64,000 bases of DNA from Neobacillus driksii (GTDB lineage: Bacteria > Bacillota > Bacilli > Bacillales > Cytobacillaceae). The notes under the pieces are model-generated. The model had not been told where the DNA came from. It did no database searches and saw nothing but the letters and a program-made list of their open reading frames with translations. The stretch covers positions 101,827 to 165,826 of the forward strand of contig NZ_JACCBX010000002.1 of the NCBI RefSeq assembly GCF_013409995.1. The letters run 5' to 3'. Every line of letters begins with the position of its first letter. Positions within the stretch are counted from its first letter, which is position 1. Below are positions 1-7,855 of the stretch, piece by piece. Made by a program: the position numbers and the translations under genes.

Positions 1-29
1 CCACGACACCATGAAGGAGGAACCATTCC

Positions 30-245
30 ATGACTTATAACAACAAACCGAAACCAGATGATCGAAGTGATAATGTAGAAAAGCTTCAATCTATGATTCA
101 TGATACAATTGAAAACATTGAAGCAGCGGAAGAATCACTAGCATTTACCGATAGTGAAACACAGCGACAGCAAATTAAAGCAAAAAACGAAAGACGCCGT
201 GAAAGCATTGAATCCTACCGATCAGAAATCAAGGATGAAGTTTAA
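30..245 (+). CDS. tlp: Small acid-soluble spore protein Tlp
   Basis: A 71-residue, highly charged protein that reads through the Tlp family signature: a DDRSDNVEKLQ stretch near the N-terminus followed by DTIENIEAAEESL and a Lys/Arg/Glu-rich C-terminal helix. Tlp proteins are made in the developing forespore and packed into the spore core. The start has a strong AAGGAGG ribosome binding site about nine bases upstream, and a rho-independent terminator follows the stop. The gene precedes yneP and yneQ homologues as in B. subtilis, apart from the repeat block and the AAA+ gene in between. Its promoter lies outside the window. The assignment is firm; it is one strong sign of a sporulating Bacillaceae host. 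Confidence 0.93.
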   Translation: MTYNNKPKPDDRSDNVEKLQSMIHDTIENIEAAEESLAFTDSETQRQQIKAKNERRRESIESYRSEIKDEV

Positions 246-255
246 TTAAGAATTC

Positions 256-286
256 AGGACCTGTTCATTTCGTACAGGTCCTTTTT
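256..286 (+). terminator. Terminator of tlp
   Basis: A nine-base stem AGGACCTGT / ACAGGTCCT with a nine-base loop is followed by a T run, eleven bases after the tlp stop codon. Confidence 0.85.
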
Positions 287-308
287 AATTGAGTTTTTAT
301 TTAAGGCA

Positions 309-937
309 CACTGTTGATTGGTTCGGAAGGCGCGAAGACACCTCGAAAATGCTATCGCATTTTCTTCGTGCGTGGGCGGATTCGTGGATGTAATATTCAA
401 TGTCCTGCGGGAGTACGGGGCAGGGGAAGACCCCGATGATTCGTAGAAACTATTTAAATTTTGGGCTCATGAACGCTTCATGAGTCCTGATTTCTTCGAG
501 ATAGTACGATTATGGTCTTCATAAACGCTACATGAAGCCTAATTTCTTCGAGAAGTTACAATTATGGGCTTCATAAACGCTTCATGAAGCCTGATTTCTT
601 AGAGAGGTTACACTTATAGGCTTCATAAACGCTTCATGAAGCCTAATTTCTTCGAGAAGTTACAATTATGGGCTTCATGAACGCTTCATGAGGTCTGATT
701 TCTTCGAGATAGTACGATTATAGGCTTCATAAACGCTTCATGAGTCCTGATTTCTTCGAGAGGTTACAATTATGGGCTTCATGAACGCCTCATGAGTCCT
801 GATTTTTTCGAGAAGTTACAATTATGGGCTTCATGAACGCTTCAGGAGCGCAGCGCCTCGTGACAGGCAAAGTCCGCCTGTCCCTGCGGTATTTATTCAA
901 AGAAGTTTTCCTTAGTGGAGCGGAAATCAGCAGTCCC
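309..937. repeat. Degenerate interspersed repeat element enclosing a tandem array
   Basis: This gene-free stretch starts with CTGTTGATTGG plus GGAAGGCGCGAAGACACC and ends with AGTGGAGCGGAAATCAGCAG. The ends are inverted relative to each other (CTGnTGATT at each outer edge). From memory, these edges and the internal CCTGCGGGAGTA and GACAGGC...GCCTGTC hairpin pieces (862-890) resemble a GC-rich interspersed repeat seen many times per genome in Bacillus relatives; that link needs a search. The middle is occupied by the 52-bp array listed separately. No ORF with coding character is present. It lies between tlp and the AAA+ gene, where B. subtilis goes directly from tlp to yneP. Confidence 0.6.
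461..850 (+). repeat. 52-bp tandem repeat array with a hairpin in each unit
   Basis: Seven consecutive copies of a TTCTTCGAG block occur at 492, 544, 596, 648, 700, 752 and 804, that is at exactly 52-base steps, with a further partial unit at the right edge. Each unit carries an inverted repeat of about nine to eleven base pairs around a CGC loop (arms of the type CTTCATGAA / TTCATGAAG) and a spacer of the type GAAGTTACAATTATGG. Units differ by point changes but not in length. No open frame spans the array, so it is non-coding DNA or a structured transcript rather than a repeat protein. Confidence 0.85.
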
Positions 938-1020
938 ATTTTTATTAGACCTTCGAATTTCGTTTCAGTGAACAGGTTGTGGTAAGATAAAAGGGAAATT
1001 TTGAAGAAGAAGTGATCCTA

Positions 1021-3363
1021 ATGATAAAACAACAAACAAACACGTTAAACAATAATGATAAATTACTTCAGTGGGAAAATGAACTGAATGAACAAGGGTT
1101 TATTTCCAATGAAAATGAACTCTTAACCGCCATACGTAGTGAATCAAACCCTGTTCTACTATCAAGGATGTTAACCGTTGCTGCCTTATCACGTCTAGAG
1201 CGTAAGAACCAAGATTCATTAGCTTCGGCGTGGCTTCACAAAGCATTAGAACTACATCCGGAGAACACCAAGGCAAAATCTTACTTCATTCAATACGATT
1301 GGAAAAAGAAAAAAGACATTTTGGATGTTCTCACGTTTCCAGCCATTCGGGAAACAGATAATCGAACAGCAAAGAAAAAGGTTGCAGAACAATACATACA
1401 AATTTGTCAAAGCTTCTTAGCAGAGGCAGATAATCAGGTGGAAGATCTCACAGAAAAGATGAATCTTGCTGATACGCTTGGAAACACGACGCTTTTACTT
1501 CAATACAAAGAACTAATTGAACTGCTGTCTACCGTGATTGAGATTAGTGGTAACCTTCTGAAGGCTGCTGAAGAGTATGAGGAATCAATTAAAGGAGTCT
1601 TTCATACGGCGACTTACTTTGATGACTTAAAATTACATTTATCTAGTCTCGAAGACATTAAAAAAGACTGGCAGAGGGTCTTTTTGATGGAAGAAGATGA
1701 GAATCAAGATACAGCTAATGCCTTAGACGAGTTAAATGAAATGATTGGAATGGATGTTGTCAAAAAACGAGTCAATGATTTTTATCAATTTTTAAAATAC
1801 CAGAAGGACCGTAAAAAACTCGGATTCCAAACAAAAGATGAATTAAGTCTTAATATGGTTCTGACTGGAAATCCTGGTACCGGAAAAACAACCATCGCAC
1901 GTTTATTAGCAAAAATCTATCATGAGCTTGAGGTCCTGCCACGGCCAGAAGTGATTGAGACAGACCGATCCCAGCTCGTTGGGGCGTTTGTAGGTCAAAC
2001 AGAAGAAAACGTTAGAGCGGTCGTTGAGAAAGCGATTGGAGGCGTTCTGTTCATTGATGAAGCCTATAGTTTAAAACGTGAAGGACAATCAGGAAATGAT
2101 TATGGGCAAACAGCGGTTGATACCCTTGTTTCACTTATGACCGGAAAGGAATATGGTGGGAAATTCGCTGTTATTCTAGCGGGATATCCAGATGAAATGC
2201 GTATCTTTTTAGATGCTAACCCAGGATTAAGGAGCCGCTTCCCACAATCGAATCTTATCCATTTGCCCAATTATTCCAATGAGGAATTACTTTTAATCGC
2301 CGACAAGATTGCCTCTGAAAATGATTATATCCTTACGGAAGAAGCGAAGATAGAAATCAATCATCGCCTTGAACAGGAACGGGTAGATGATACATTTGGT
2401 AATGCAAGATCCGTGCGTAATATTGTGTTGGATGCGATCTTTAAGAAAGGGTCTGATCATCCCCTTTCAAATGAGGATATTCTCACCTACACGTTATTAG
2501 ATAAAAAAGACTTTGGCGTCGAGAAGGATGAACATCGGGAATCACCTTTCGAAAAATTAGAACGGTTAATAGGCCTGACAGAGTTAAAGGGTGAATTGGA
2601 GACACTCGTTTCTTTTGTTAAAATGCAGCAGTTTAGAAAAGAAAAAAAGCTGCCGACGGTACCCATTCAGCTTCATTCCGTATTTACAGGTAACCCGGGA
2701 ACGGGTAAAACGACTGTGGCTAAAATTTATGCGGAGCTCCTAAAAGAATGCGGGATGTTAAAAAGAGGTCATTTAATTGTCGCTAGCAGGGCAGATTTTG
2801 TTGCGGGATACGTCGGTCAAACCGCAGGAAAAACAAAGAAGAAGATACGAGAAGCGCTTGGCGGGGTGTTATTTATTGATGAAGCCTATTCACTCTTAAG
2901 CCAGACAGCAGGTGATTTTGGTAAAGAAGTAGTAGATACCCTCGTTGATGAAATGACCAAGCATAATGAAAATCTAGTTGTCGTGCTTGCGGGTTACCCA
3001 AAAGAAATGGACCTGCTATTAGAGAGTAACCCTGGGCTGCGCTCTCGGTTTAAGAAATTCTTTCTGTTCCCGGATTATTCAGCGGTGGAGCTGCTAGCGA
3101 TTATCGAGACCTACGTAGAAAGCTTTCAATACCAATTAACTGAAGGGGCCAGAACTCTTTTGAAACAAAGTATTGAGAATCATACGTTCGAAGGGAACGG
3201 AAGATTTGCTACCAATTTGGCTGATGAGATGATACAAGCGCAAGCAATGAGGCTCATGGGAGCACCACAGGAAGAGGATATATTAGAAAAAGCCATTCAT
3301 ATTGAAGGTGAAGATGTGGAAAAGGCGCTAAATAAATTTCCTTTAAATAGGGAAGGGGAATAA
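1021..3363 (+). CDS. Two-module CbxX/SpoVK-type AAA+ ATPase
   Basis: A 780-residue cytoplasmic ATPase. The first 240 or so residues are helical and TPR-like; two AAA+ modules follow. Each has a Walker A GNPGTGKTT (near residues 283 and 556), a Walker B GVLFIDEAYSL (near 341 and 614) and the NPGLRSRF arginine-finger segment typical of the CbxX/CfxQ/SpoVK group. Single-module relatives include SpoVK of sporulation and rubisco activase CbbX; these remodel protein complexes. The substrate here is unknown. I prefer ATG at 1021 over GTG at 1012 because the purine-rich GAAGAAG lies too near the GTG. The yneP homologue starts three bases after its stop, so they are probably co-transcribed. Family is sure, role is inferred. 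Confidence 0.85.
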   Translation: MIKQQTNTLNNNDKLLQWENELNEQGFISNENELLTAIRSESNPVLLSRMLTVAALSRLERKNQDSLASAWLHKALELHPENTKAKSYFIQYDWKKKKDILDVLTFPAIRETDNRTAKKKVAEQYIQICQSFLAEADNQVEDLTEKMNLADTLGNTTLLLQYKELIELLSTVIEISGNLLKAAEEYEESIKGVFHTATYFDDLKLHLSSLEDIKKDWQRVFLMEEDENQDTANALDELNEMIGMDVVKKRVNDFYQFLKYQKDRKKLGFQTKDELSLNMVLTGNPGTGKTTIARLLAKIYHELEVLPRPEVIETDRSQLVGAFVGQTEENVRAVVEKAIGGVLFIDEAYSLKREGQSGNDYGQTAVDTLVSLMTGKEYGGKFAVILAGYPDEMRIFLDANPGLRSRFPQSNLIHLPNYSNEELLLIADKIASENDYILTEEAKIEINHRLEQERVDDTFGNARSVRNIVLDAIFKKGSDHPLSNEDILTYTLLDKKDFGVEKDEHRESPFEKLERLIGLTELKGELETLVSFVKMQQFRKEKKLPTVPIQLHSVFTGNPGTGKTTVAKIYAELLKECGMLKRGHLIVASRADFVAGYVGQTAGKTKKKIREALGGVLFIDEAYSLLSQTAGDFGKEVVDTLVDEMTKHNENLVVVLAGYPKEMDLLLESNPGLRSRFKKFFLFPDYSAVELLAIIETYVESFQYQLTEGARTLLKQSIENHTFEGNGRFATNLADEMIQAQAMRLMGAPQEEDILEKAIHIEGEDVEKALNKFPLNREGE

Positions 3364-3366
3364 AGA

Positions 3367-3795
3367 ATGGATAATGTATTTATTTCAACGAGAGAAATTC
3401 AACTTTTATATGCAGATACTGACATGATGGGAGTCATCTATCATGCAAACTATTTGAAATACTTTGAGCTCGGTAGAAGCGGGTTAATTGAGGATCTTGG
3501 ATATAGTTATGTAGACATGGAAAACGCAGGGTATTTTGCTCCGGTTTATGACATTCAAGCAACCTATAAAAAGCCGTTACGCTACGGCGATCGGGGTTTT
3601 GTAAAGACTTGGATTGAGAAAAATGACGGGCTAAAAACTGTATATGGCTATTCCATTATAAATGGCGATGAGGAAGTTTGTGCAGAAGGAACATCGACTC
3701 ATATTGTGGTCAAAAAGGACAACTTTAGACCAATCGCATTTAAAAAGGCGTTCCCTGAATGGTTCCTGAAGTATGAAGAAATAAAGAAAAAGTAA
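3367..3795 (+). CDS. yneP: Acyl-CoA thioesterase, YbgC/FadM hotdog family (YneP-like)
   Basis: A 142-residue single hotdog domain. The N-terminal motif YADTDMMGVIYHANYLKYFE matches the 4-hydroxybenzoyl-CoA thioesterase/YbgC group, in which the Asp of DTDxMGVIYHANY is the catalytic residue and the following central helix packs against the beta-sheet. The family hydrolyses short or aromatic acyl-CoA esters in the cytoplasm; the physiological substrate in Bacillus is not established. The start follows the AAA+ stop by three bases and yneQ follows 25 bases later, the same order as yneP-yneQ in B. subtilis. The product class is clear; substrate is not. Confidence 0.88.
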   Translation: MDNVFISTREIQLLYADTDMMGVIYHANYLKYFELGRSGLIEDLGYSYVDMENAGYFAPVYDIQATYKKPLRYGDRGFVKTWIEKNDGLKTVYGYSIINGDEEVCAEGTSTHIVVKKDNFRPIAFKKAFPEWFLKYEEIKKK

Positions 3796-3819
3796 TGGAA
3801 TGAGCTTTGGGGTGAGTTT

Positions 3820-4113
3820 ATGGCTTTTGGGATTAAGAGACAAGAAGTAAAAGAGTGGAAGCAAAAAATCGATGAGGGTGAAATCGCATTTTTAACTCAT
3901 TATTGGCTGGATGACCGCTTCCCCGGAAGCAAAACGGTTACCAAGGTAGGCTGCCATGACCTTGAAAAACTGGCTGAATGGGGAAGGAAGTATGGGTTGA
4001 AAAAGGAATGGATTCACCACCGCCGTGACGGATATTCACATTTTGATTTAATCGGAGAAAGACAAAAAGAAATTTTACATAAAGAAGGATTACAGAAACA
4101 TATTTGGGGATAA
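3820..4113 (+). CDS. yneQ: Conserved small protein YneQ-like
   Basis: A 97-residue soluble protein beginning MAFGIKRQEVKEWKQKI and containing FLTHYWLDDRFPGSKTVTK and a C-terminal WIHHRRDGYSHFDLIG segment rich in His and aromatic residues. I recognise it as the YneQ family of Bacillus by sequence and by position directly after yneP. No signal peptide, membrane segment or catalytic motif can be assigned, and I know of no function. A GGGGTGAG ribosome binding site precedes the ATG. It sits in a short same-strand cluster with the thioesterase upstream and an oxidoreductase 15 bases downstream. Confidence 0.8.
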   Translation: MAFGIKRQEVKEWKQKIDEGEIAFLTHYWLDDRFPGSKTVTKVGCHDLEKLAEWGRKYGLKKEWIHHRRDGYSHFDLIGERQKEILHKEGLQKHIWG

Positions 4114-4128
4114 AAAGGGAGATGAACC

Positions 4129-5037
4129 ATGATGAAACTGGGAATCATCGGGCTTGGCGATATTGCGAAAAAAGCTTATCTGCCTGTTGTTAGTAAACTG
4201 GCTAATGTGGAAATCCATTTATTTACTAGAAATACCGAAATATTAATGGAAATAAGTAATCAATATCGCTTTTCAAATACTCATTCTAGTCTTTCTTCTA
4301 TCATTGAAAGCGGGATAAAAGGAGCATTTGTTCACTCGTCAACGGAATCACATGAAAGTATTGTAAGACAACTCTTACAGAACGGTATCCATGTTTATGT
4401 AGACAAGCCTATTACCTATCACTTGGAAACTACCAAGGAGCTTGTTGAATTAGCAGAGGAAAAAGGTCTAATCTTGATGACTGGTTTTAACAGACGGTTT
4501 GCCCCGTTTTATCAGACCATTGCCGAAGTGAATGAACCAAATATGATTATTTTGCAAAAGAATCGCCATGCACTACCTGGTACGATTCGGTCCTTTGTTT
4601 ATGATGATTTCATCCATGTTATCGATACGGTCCGTCACCTGTTTAAAGGTGAAATTGAGGATATTATCGTTCATGGAAGAGTTAGGAATGAAATGCTTTA
4701 TCATGTTGTGGTTCAATTGATCTCTAAAGATATGACAGGTCTGGCTATTATGAATCGCGACAGCGGGGCTGTTGAAGAAAAGCTAGAGGTCATGGGAACA
4801 AATGAAAAAAGAGTTGTTCATGATTTAGACCAATTAACGATTTATCGTGATCAGAAAGAAATAGCACTTTCTTTTGACAACTGGGATTCTACTTTATATA
4901 AAAGAGGATTTGAACAAATAGTCGCAGAATTTATTAATGCGATCCGCACTAACAAATTCCCATCTATTACAGCAAGTGATTCTTTAATAACTCATGAAAT
5001 ATGTGAAAATGTGATCCATCAACTTGAGAAAATGTAA
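4129..5037 (+). CDS. Gfo/Idh/MocA family NAD(P)-dependent oxidoreductase
   Basis: About 302 residues. The N-terminal Rossmann fold shows the GIIGLGDIAKKAY dinucleotide loop at residues 5-17, and the motif DKPITYHLETTKELVELAE (around residue 95) is the hallmark of the Gfo/Idh/MocA family, whose Lys in the DKP triplet helps hydride transfer. The C-terminal half is the usual alpha/beta substrate domain. Members oxidise or reduce sugars, inositols or related alcohols; the substrate cannot be read here. Two adjacent ATG codons (4129 and 4132) follow a GGGAGATGAACC ribosome binding site. It is the last gene of the forward cluster and is followed by a terminator. Confidence 0.85.
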   Translation: MMKLGIIGLGDIAKKAYLPVVSKLANVEIHLFTRNTEILMEISNQYRFSNTHSSLSSIIESGIKGAFVHSSTESHESIVRQLLQNGIHVYVDKPITYHLETTKELVELAEEKGLILMTGFNRRFAPFYQTIAEVNEPNMIILQKNRHALPGTIRSFVYDDFIHVIDTVRHLFKGEIEDIIVHGRVRNEMLYHVVVQLISKDMTGLAIMNRDSGAVEEKLEVMGTNEKRVVHDLDQLTIYRDQKEIALSFDNWDSTLYKRGFEQIVAEFINAIRTNKFPSITASDSLITHEICENVIHQLEKM

Positions 5038-5042
5038 GTAGA

Positions 5043-5075
5043 AAGCACACATGATGATACAACCTCATGTGTGCT
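5043..5075. terminator. Bidirectional terminator between convergent genes
   Basis: A twelve-base inverted repeat AGCACACATGA / TCATGTGTGCT lies between the forward oxidoreductase gene and the reverse yneR homologue and can serve both. Confidence 0.75.
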
Positions 5076-5088
5076 TGATTTATGTTGT

Positions 5089-5382
5089 TTATGCTTTTTT
5101 ATAATCTAATACAGGCTCTTCATATTTTTTGTGTAGGTCAATCATTAAATCGTGGTCATCGAAATACCATAAATCTTTTTCTTCAACATAAAAAGTGATT
5201 CCATCTACGGTTGTCTTTGCACCAATATCATTGGGTTCATCACTAGAAATCCCAAGCGAAAAACCTTTCTGTACCGGGCTATACCCGCCATAACGTACAT
5301 AGAAACGAACAAAATCACCGTTTTTTAAATTTAGTTCTTGTTTATACCACGCTGCTGCTGCACTGCTGATTTGGATGTTCAT
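5089..5382 (-). CDS. yneR: HesB/IscA-like protein YneR
   Basis: A 97-residue HesB-fold protein with FVRYGGYSPVQKGFSLGI in the position of the metal-binding loop and a C-terminal FYVEEKDLWYFDDHDL block. This pattern is that of Bacillus YneR rather than true IscA: the conserved Cys-x-Cys tail of Fe-S scaffold proteins is absent. A role in iron-sulfur handling is suggested by the fold only. An AAAGGAG ribosome binding site precedes the ATG. It belongs to the conserved yneR-plsY neighbourhood, here separated by three inserted genes. Note that a second, different HesB-related gene lies nearby at 7526. Confidence 0.85.
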   Translation of the reverse strand: MNIQISSAAAAWYKQELNLKNGDFVRFYVRYGGYSPVQKGFSLGISSDEPNDIGAKTTVDGITFYVEEKDLWYFDDHDLMIDLHKKYEEPVLDYKKA

Positions 5383-5459
5383 CTGTTTCTCCTTTCAAAA
5401 ATACCTCTATAGTTATTATATAATAAAGCTTCTCTAATTATCGATGATGTTGCTTCACA

Positions 5460-6203
5460 CTATAAGATTGGCAGTTGAATCCAGCCATTTAAGAAAGAGA
5501 ATAGTAACACCACCCAATGAACCAAAATAGCAGGCAAAATGCTTTTATATTTTGTTGTTAAAAAACCAAATATCCAGCCTAAAATTAAATATATCAGAAG
5601 AACGGCGGTAGAGAATCCAAATAGTGTAGTATTAACACTAAAGGCGAGACTAGTAAATAGTATAGCTCTTGTTTCACTCGTAATCTTAATCATCTGTGTT
5701 AACAAAATACCGCGCCAAATGACCTCCTGAACGGTAGCATGAATAAGTGAGAAGGTGAGAATGGAGAAAAAAACGTCGAAACCATCCTTTATTAAATATA
5801 ACAAAAGAAATCCTGTAACAATAAAAAGCAAAACGATATATAGGATACTAAAAGATTCCGGTTTTTTTAAAAAGAAGCTAAGCCTTTTATTGAATTGTTT
5901 GATAACATAACACATCGATAGGATTGGAATGGTGAACAAGATTTGGTTGATGATTACCCGAAAGAAAGGATCCGCAACCATACCATCGATAAACTTATCT
6001 AGATAAATGACAATAAAATTGCCCCCAAAGAAGGAAATTACGACCCATGCAAATAAACGATTCTCTTCCTTGAGGAATGCTAGCAACAGTAATAAACCAA
6101 GGATTCCCCAAAAGAAGGGACTATAATAATTCCTGGTAAAAAAATAGACTAAGACAATAAATAACAAAGATAAAAAATTGCCTTGATAATCGTTTTGTTT
6201 CAT
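5460..6203 (-). CDS. CPBP-type membrane protein, probably lacking protease activity
   Basis: A very hydrophobic protein of about 247 residues with seven or eight membrane segments. The C-terminal part follows the CPBP/CAAX-protease (Abi) layout, but the key residues are changed: the expected EExxxR is QEVIWR, the FxxxH segment reads AFSVNTTLF with no His, and of the last motif HxxxN only the His (VHWVV) remains. Active members cleave prenylated or other membrane-embedded substrates; this copy is probably inactive or serves another purpose. I chose ATG 6203 because GGAAGG lies ten bases upstream; a longer frame starting at 6257 would overlap the upstream capA-like gene. Confidence 0.65.
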   Translation of the reverse strand: MKQNDYQGNFLSLLFIVLVYFFTRNYYSPFFWGILGLLLLLAFLKEENRLFAWVVISFFGGNFIVIYLDKFIDGMVADPFFRVIINQILFTIPILSMCYVIKQFNKRLSFFLKKPESFSILYIVLLFIVTGFLLLYLIKDGFDVFFSILTFSLIHATVQEVIWRGILLTQMIKITSETRAILFTSLAFSVNTTLFGFSTAVLLIYLILGWIFGFLTTKYKSILPAILVHWVVLLFSFLNGWIQLPIL

Positions 6204-6244
6204 TGCGAAACATCCTTCCAAAATACCCATAAAAAGGCCCCGAA

Positions 6245-7396
6245 TTAACGGAGCCATTGAGTCATATGATCTTGAATTTCCTGATATTTACCCGAAGCAT
6301 TTTCAAGCCCAAAAGAGCCTGCATTTTCAAGGGGGACTACTTGGTAATTTCGATTTCTTTGGCTTGAAACATAGGTTGGATAAAAAGCAGGGTTTGCCAA
6401 TTCAATTTTCTTTCCTGTTTCCGTAACCTGTTTCGTTATTTCAACTGTAGCCATACCGCCAATATCCTTATAGTCACGAACCTGTCCAGAAATGAAGTTA
6501 CCCAAGGAATAAATAACGAATGAGTTTCTGCCATCTTCTGTTTTAATCCATTCCATTGGCTGAAGCACGTGAGGGTGAGAACCAAAGATGATATCTACAC
6601 CTTCATTTGCTAGAAAATTAGCCAAGTCCTTTTGTTCACTTGTGGGAATTCGCTGGTACTCATTTCCCCAATGAATACTCATTATTATAACATCAGCTTC
6701 TTTTTTAGCTCGTCCAATTTCTTCACTCATGATATCACGGTTAATCAGGTTAACTAAGAAATCCTTGCCATCTGGCACGGGTATTCCATTTGTACCGTAT
6801 GTATAAGATAGAAAAGCTAATTTAAATCCATTTTTATGAATGATTGTAAGCTTGTGCCGATCGTCTTGATTAAGATAGCTTCCAACATGAGGCAGTCCAA
6901 CACTATTTAAATAATCTGTAGCGGATAGAATACCTCTTTCACCCTTATCTAACGTATGATTGTTTGCAAGAGAGACGATATCAACACCTGTATTAACAAG
7001 TGCATCTGCGACTTCATGAGGACTATTAAACATGGGATAACTTGAGACACCAATATCAACGCCGCCTAACATACTTTCCTGATTCGCCGTAAGAACGTCT
7101 GGCGATTCTAATATACCTTTTACATTTTCGAAGATAGGATTGAAATTATACTGTGCTCCATTAAAGGCGTCCTGATAAACCGTATCATGAATCAAAATAT
7201 CTCCGATGGCCCCAATGGTTAGTTTTTCTGTCAATGTCCTGCCCATTACAGATTGTGTTCTAGTAGCATGCTCACCTATAGGATATATTTTGTCTGCAGC
7301 AGCCTGATTATTATGTTGTTGTATAAAAAGCACCGAAGCAAGTACAATACACGCAGAAATGATGAATACAGACGTTATCACTGCTTTTTTTCTCAT
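6245..7396 (-). CDS. CapA family metallophosphatase-like protein
   Basis: About 383 residues with an N-terminal signal anchor (RKKAVITSVFIISACIVLAS). The PGA_cap/CapA fold is shown by GAIGDILIHDTVY near residue 80, the DVLTANQES strand, the SLANNHTLDKG motif with metal-binding Asn-His, and GSHPHVLQPMEW with a second His pair. CapA-type proteins are extracellular metallophosphoesterase-like enzymes first known from poly-gamma-glutamate capsule genes, and many stand-alone copies occur in Bacillus with unknown substrates. No capBC genes are nearby, so a capsule role is not supported. ATG 7396 has AAGGAG at good spacing. It overlaps or abuts the degenerate CPBP gene, so both may share a transcript. 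Confidence 0.83.
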   Translation of the reverse strand: MRKKAVITSVFIISACIVLASVLFIQQHNNQAAADKIYPIGEHATRTQSVMGRTLTEKLTIGAIGDILIHDTVYQDAFNGAQYNFNPIFENVKGILESPDVLTANQESMLGGVDIGVSSYPMFNSPHEVADALVNTGVDIVSLANNHTLDKGERGILSATDYLNSVGLPHVGSYLNQDDRHKLTIIHKNGFKLAFLSYTYGTNGIPVPDGKDFLVNLINRDIMSEEIGRAKKEADVIIMSIHWGNEYQRIPTSEQKDLANFLANEGVDIIFGSHPHVLQPMEWIKTEDGRNSFVIYSLGNFISGQVRDYKDIGGMATVEITKQVTETGKKIELANPAFYPTYVSSQRNRNYQVVPLENAGSFGLENASGKYQEIQDHMTQWLR

Positions 7397-7525
7397 AATT
7401 TCTCCTTCATGATCTGTTTTAAGGCAAAATATTTTAATCCTGTCTACCAATACTATATTATATTTATATGCTATATTTCGACTTTTTCCTGCAATTTTCG
7501 AAAAAAATTAAGGAAGTGGTTTGTG

Positions 7526-7816
7526 ATGTTTACCATAACCGAGAGTACAAGCAAGGTATTAGAAGATGTAATCGAGAGAGAAAGGCAGACCCCTCAGGAG
7601 GAACTTTTCGTCCGATTGAGCATGGGAGTCGGCTGAGGTGGTCCAAAACTAAATCTGTCTCTGGAAGAGCGGAAAATTACTGGCGATCAGCTATTTGAAT
7701 TTTGCAGGGTAAAAATCCTCATTCATGATCAGGATTATGTACACTTTGACAAGACAAAACTTGACTATAGCAGGAATGAAGACGGTAAATTTACATTTAA
7801 GCTGCTAAAAATATAA
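7526..7816 (+). CDS. HesB-related protein with in-frame TGA, candidate selenoprotein
   Basis: Reading from ATG 7526 gives 36 codons, a TGA at 7634-7636, then 59 further sense codons in the same frame to TAA at 7814. The joined product resembles small HesB/IscA-like proteins: TITESTSKVLEDVI helix, VRLSMGVG-X-GGPKLNLSLEE loop, and a C-terminal VHFDKTKLDY block. The TGA falls exactly where relatives carry the conserved Cys of the metal loop. A family of HesB-related selenoproteins (TIGR01911) is known. AAGGAAG lies nine bases upstream of the ATG. The tail after TGA keeps family similarity and has no other stop or frameshift. Alternatives are a recent nonsense mutation of a Cys codon, or a sequencing error. 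SelA/B/C/D genes are not visible in this window. Confidence 0.6.
7655..7672 (+). promoter_or_regulatory. Possible bacterial SECIS-like hairpin
   Basis: Nineteen bases after the TGA an imperfect hairpin can form: CTG pairs with CGG, a T is bulged, CTCT pairs with AGAG, and the apical loop is GGA. The loop G lies 26 bases after the TGA. A bulged U below a G-containing loop and a distance of roughly 16-37 bases match what is known of bacterial SECIS elements, but the stem is short and the match may be fortuitous. Confidence 0.4.
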
Positions 7817-7847
7817 AACGGAGTTTCCGATTGCGGAACTCCGTTTT
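7816..7847. terminator. Bidirectional terminator between convergent genes
   Basis: AAACGGAGTT-T-CCG pairs with CGGAACTCCGTTT around a four-base ATTG loop and is followed by T residues. It starts at the TAA of the HesB-related gene, which supports that TAA, rather than the internal TGA, as the real gene end. Confidence 0.8.
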
Positions 7848-7855
7848 GATCAAGT

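Noticed and set aside
461-850. CRISPR array
   Set aside because: The 52-bp units are similar over their whole length; there are no unique spacers, and no cas genes are near.
7253-7698. Longer or other-frame forward proteins across the start of the HesB-related gene
   Set aside because: Their sequences resemble no protein, and only the frame from 7526 shows HesB-type residues before and after the TGA.
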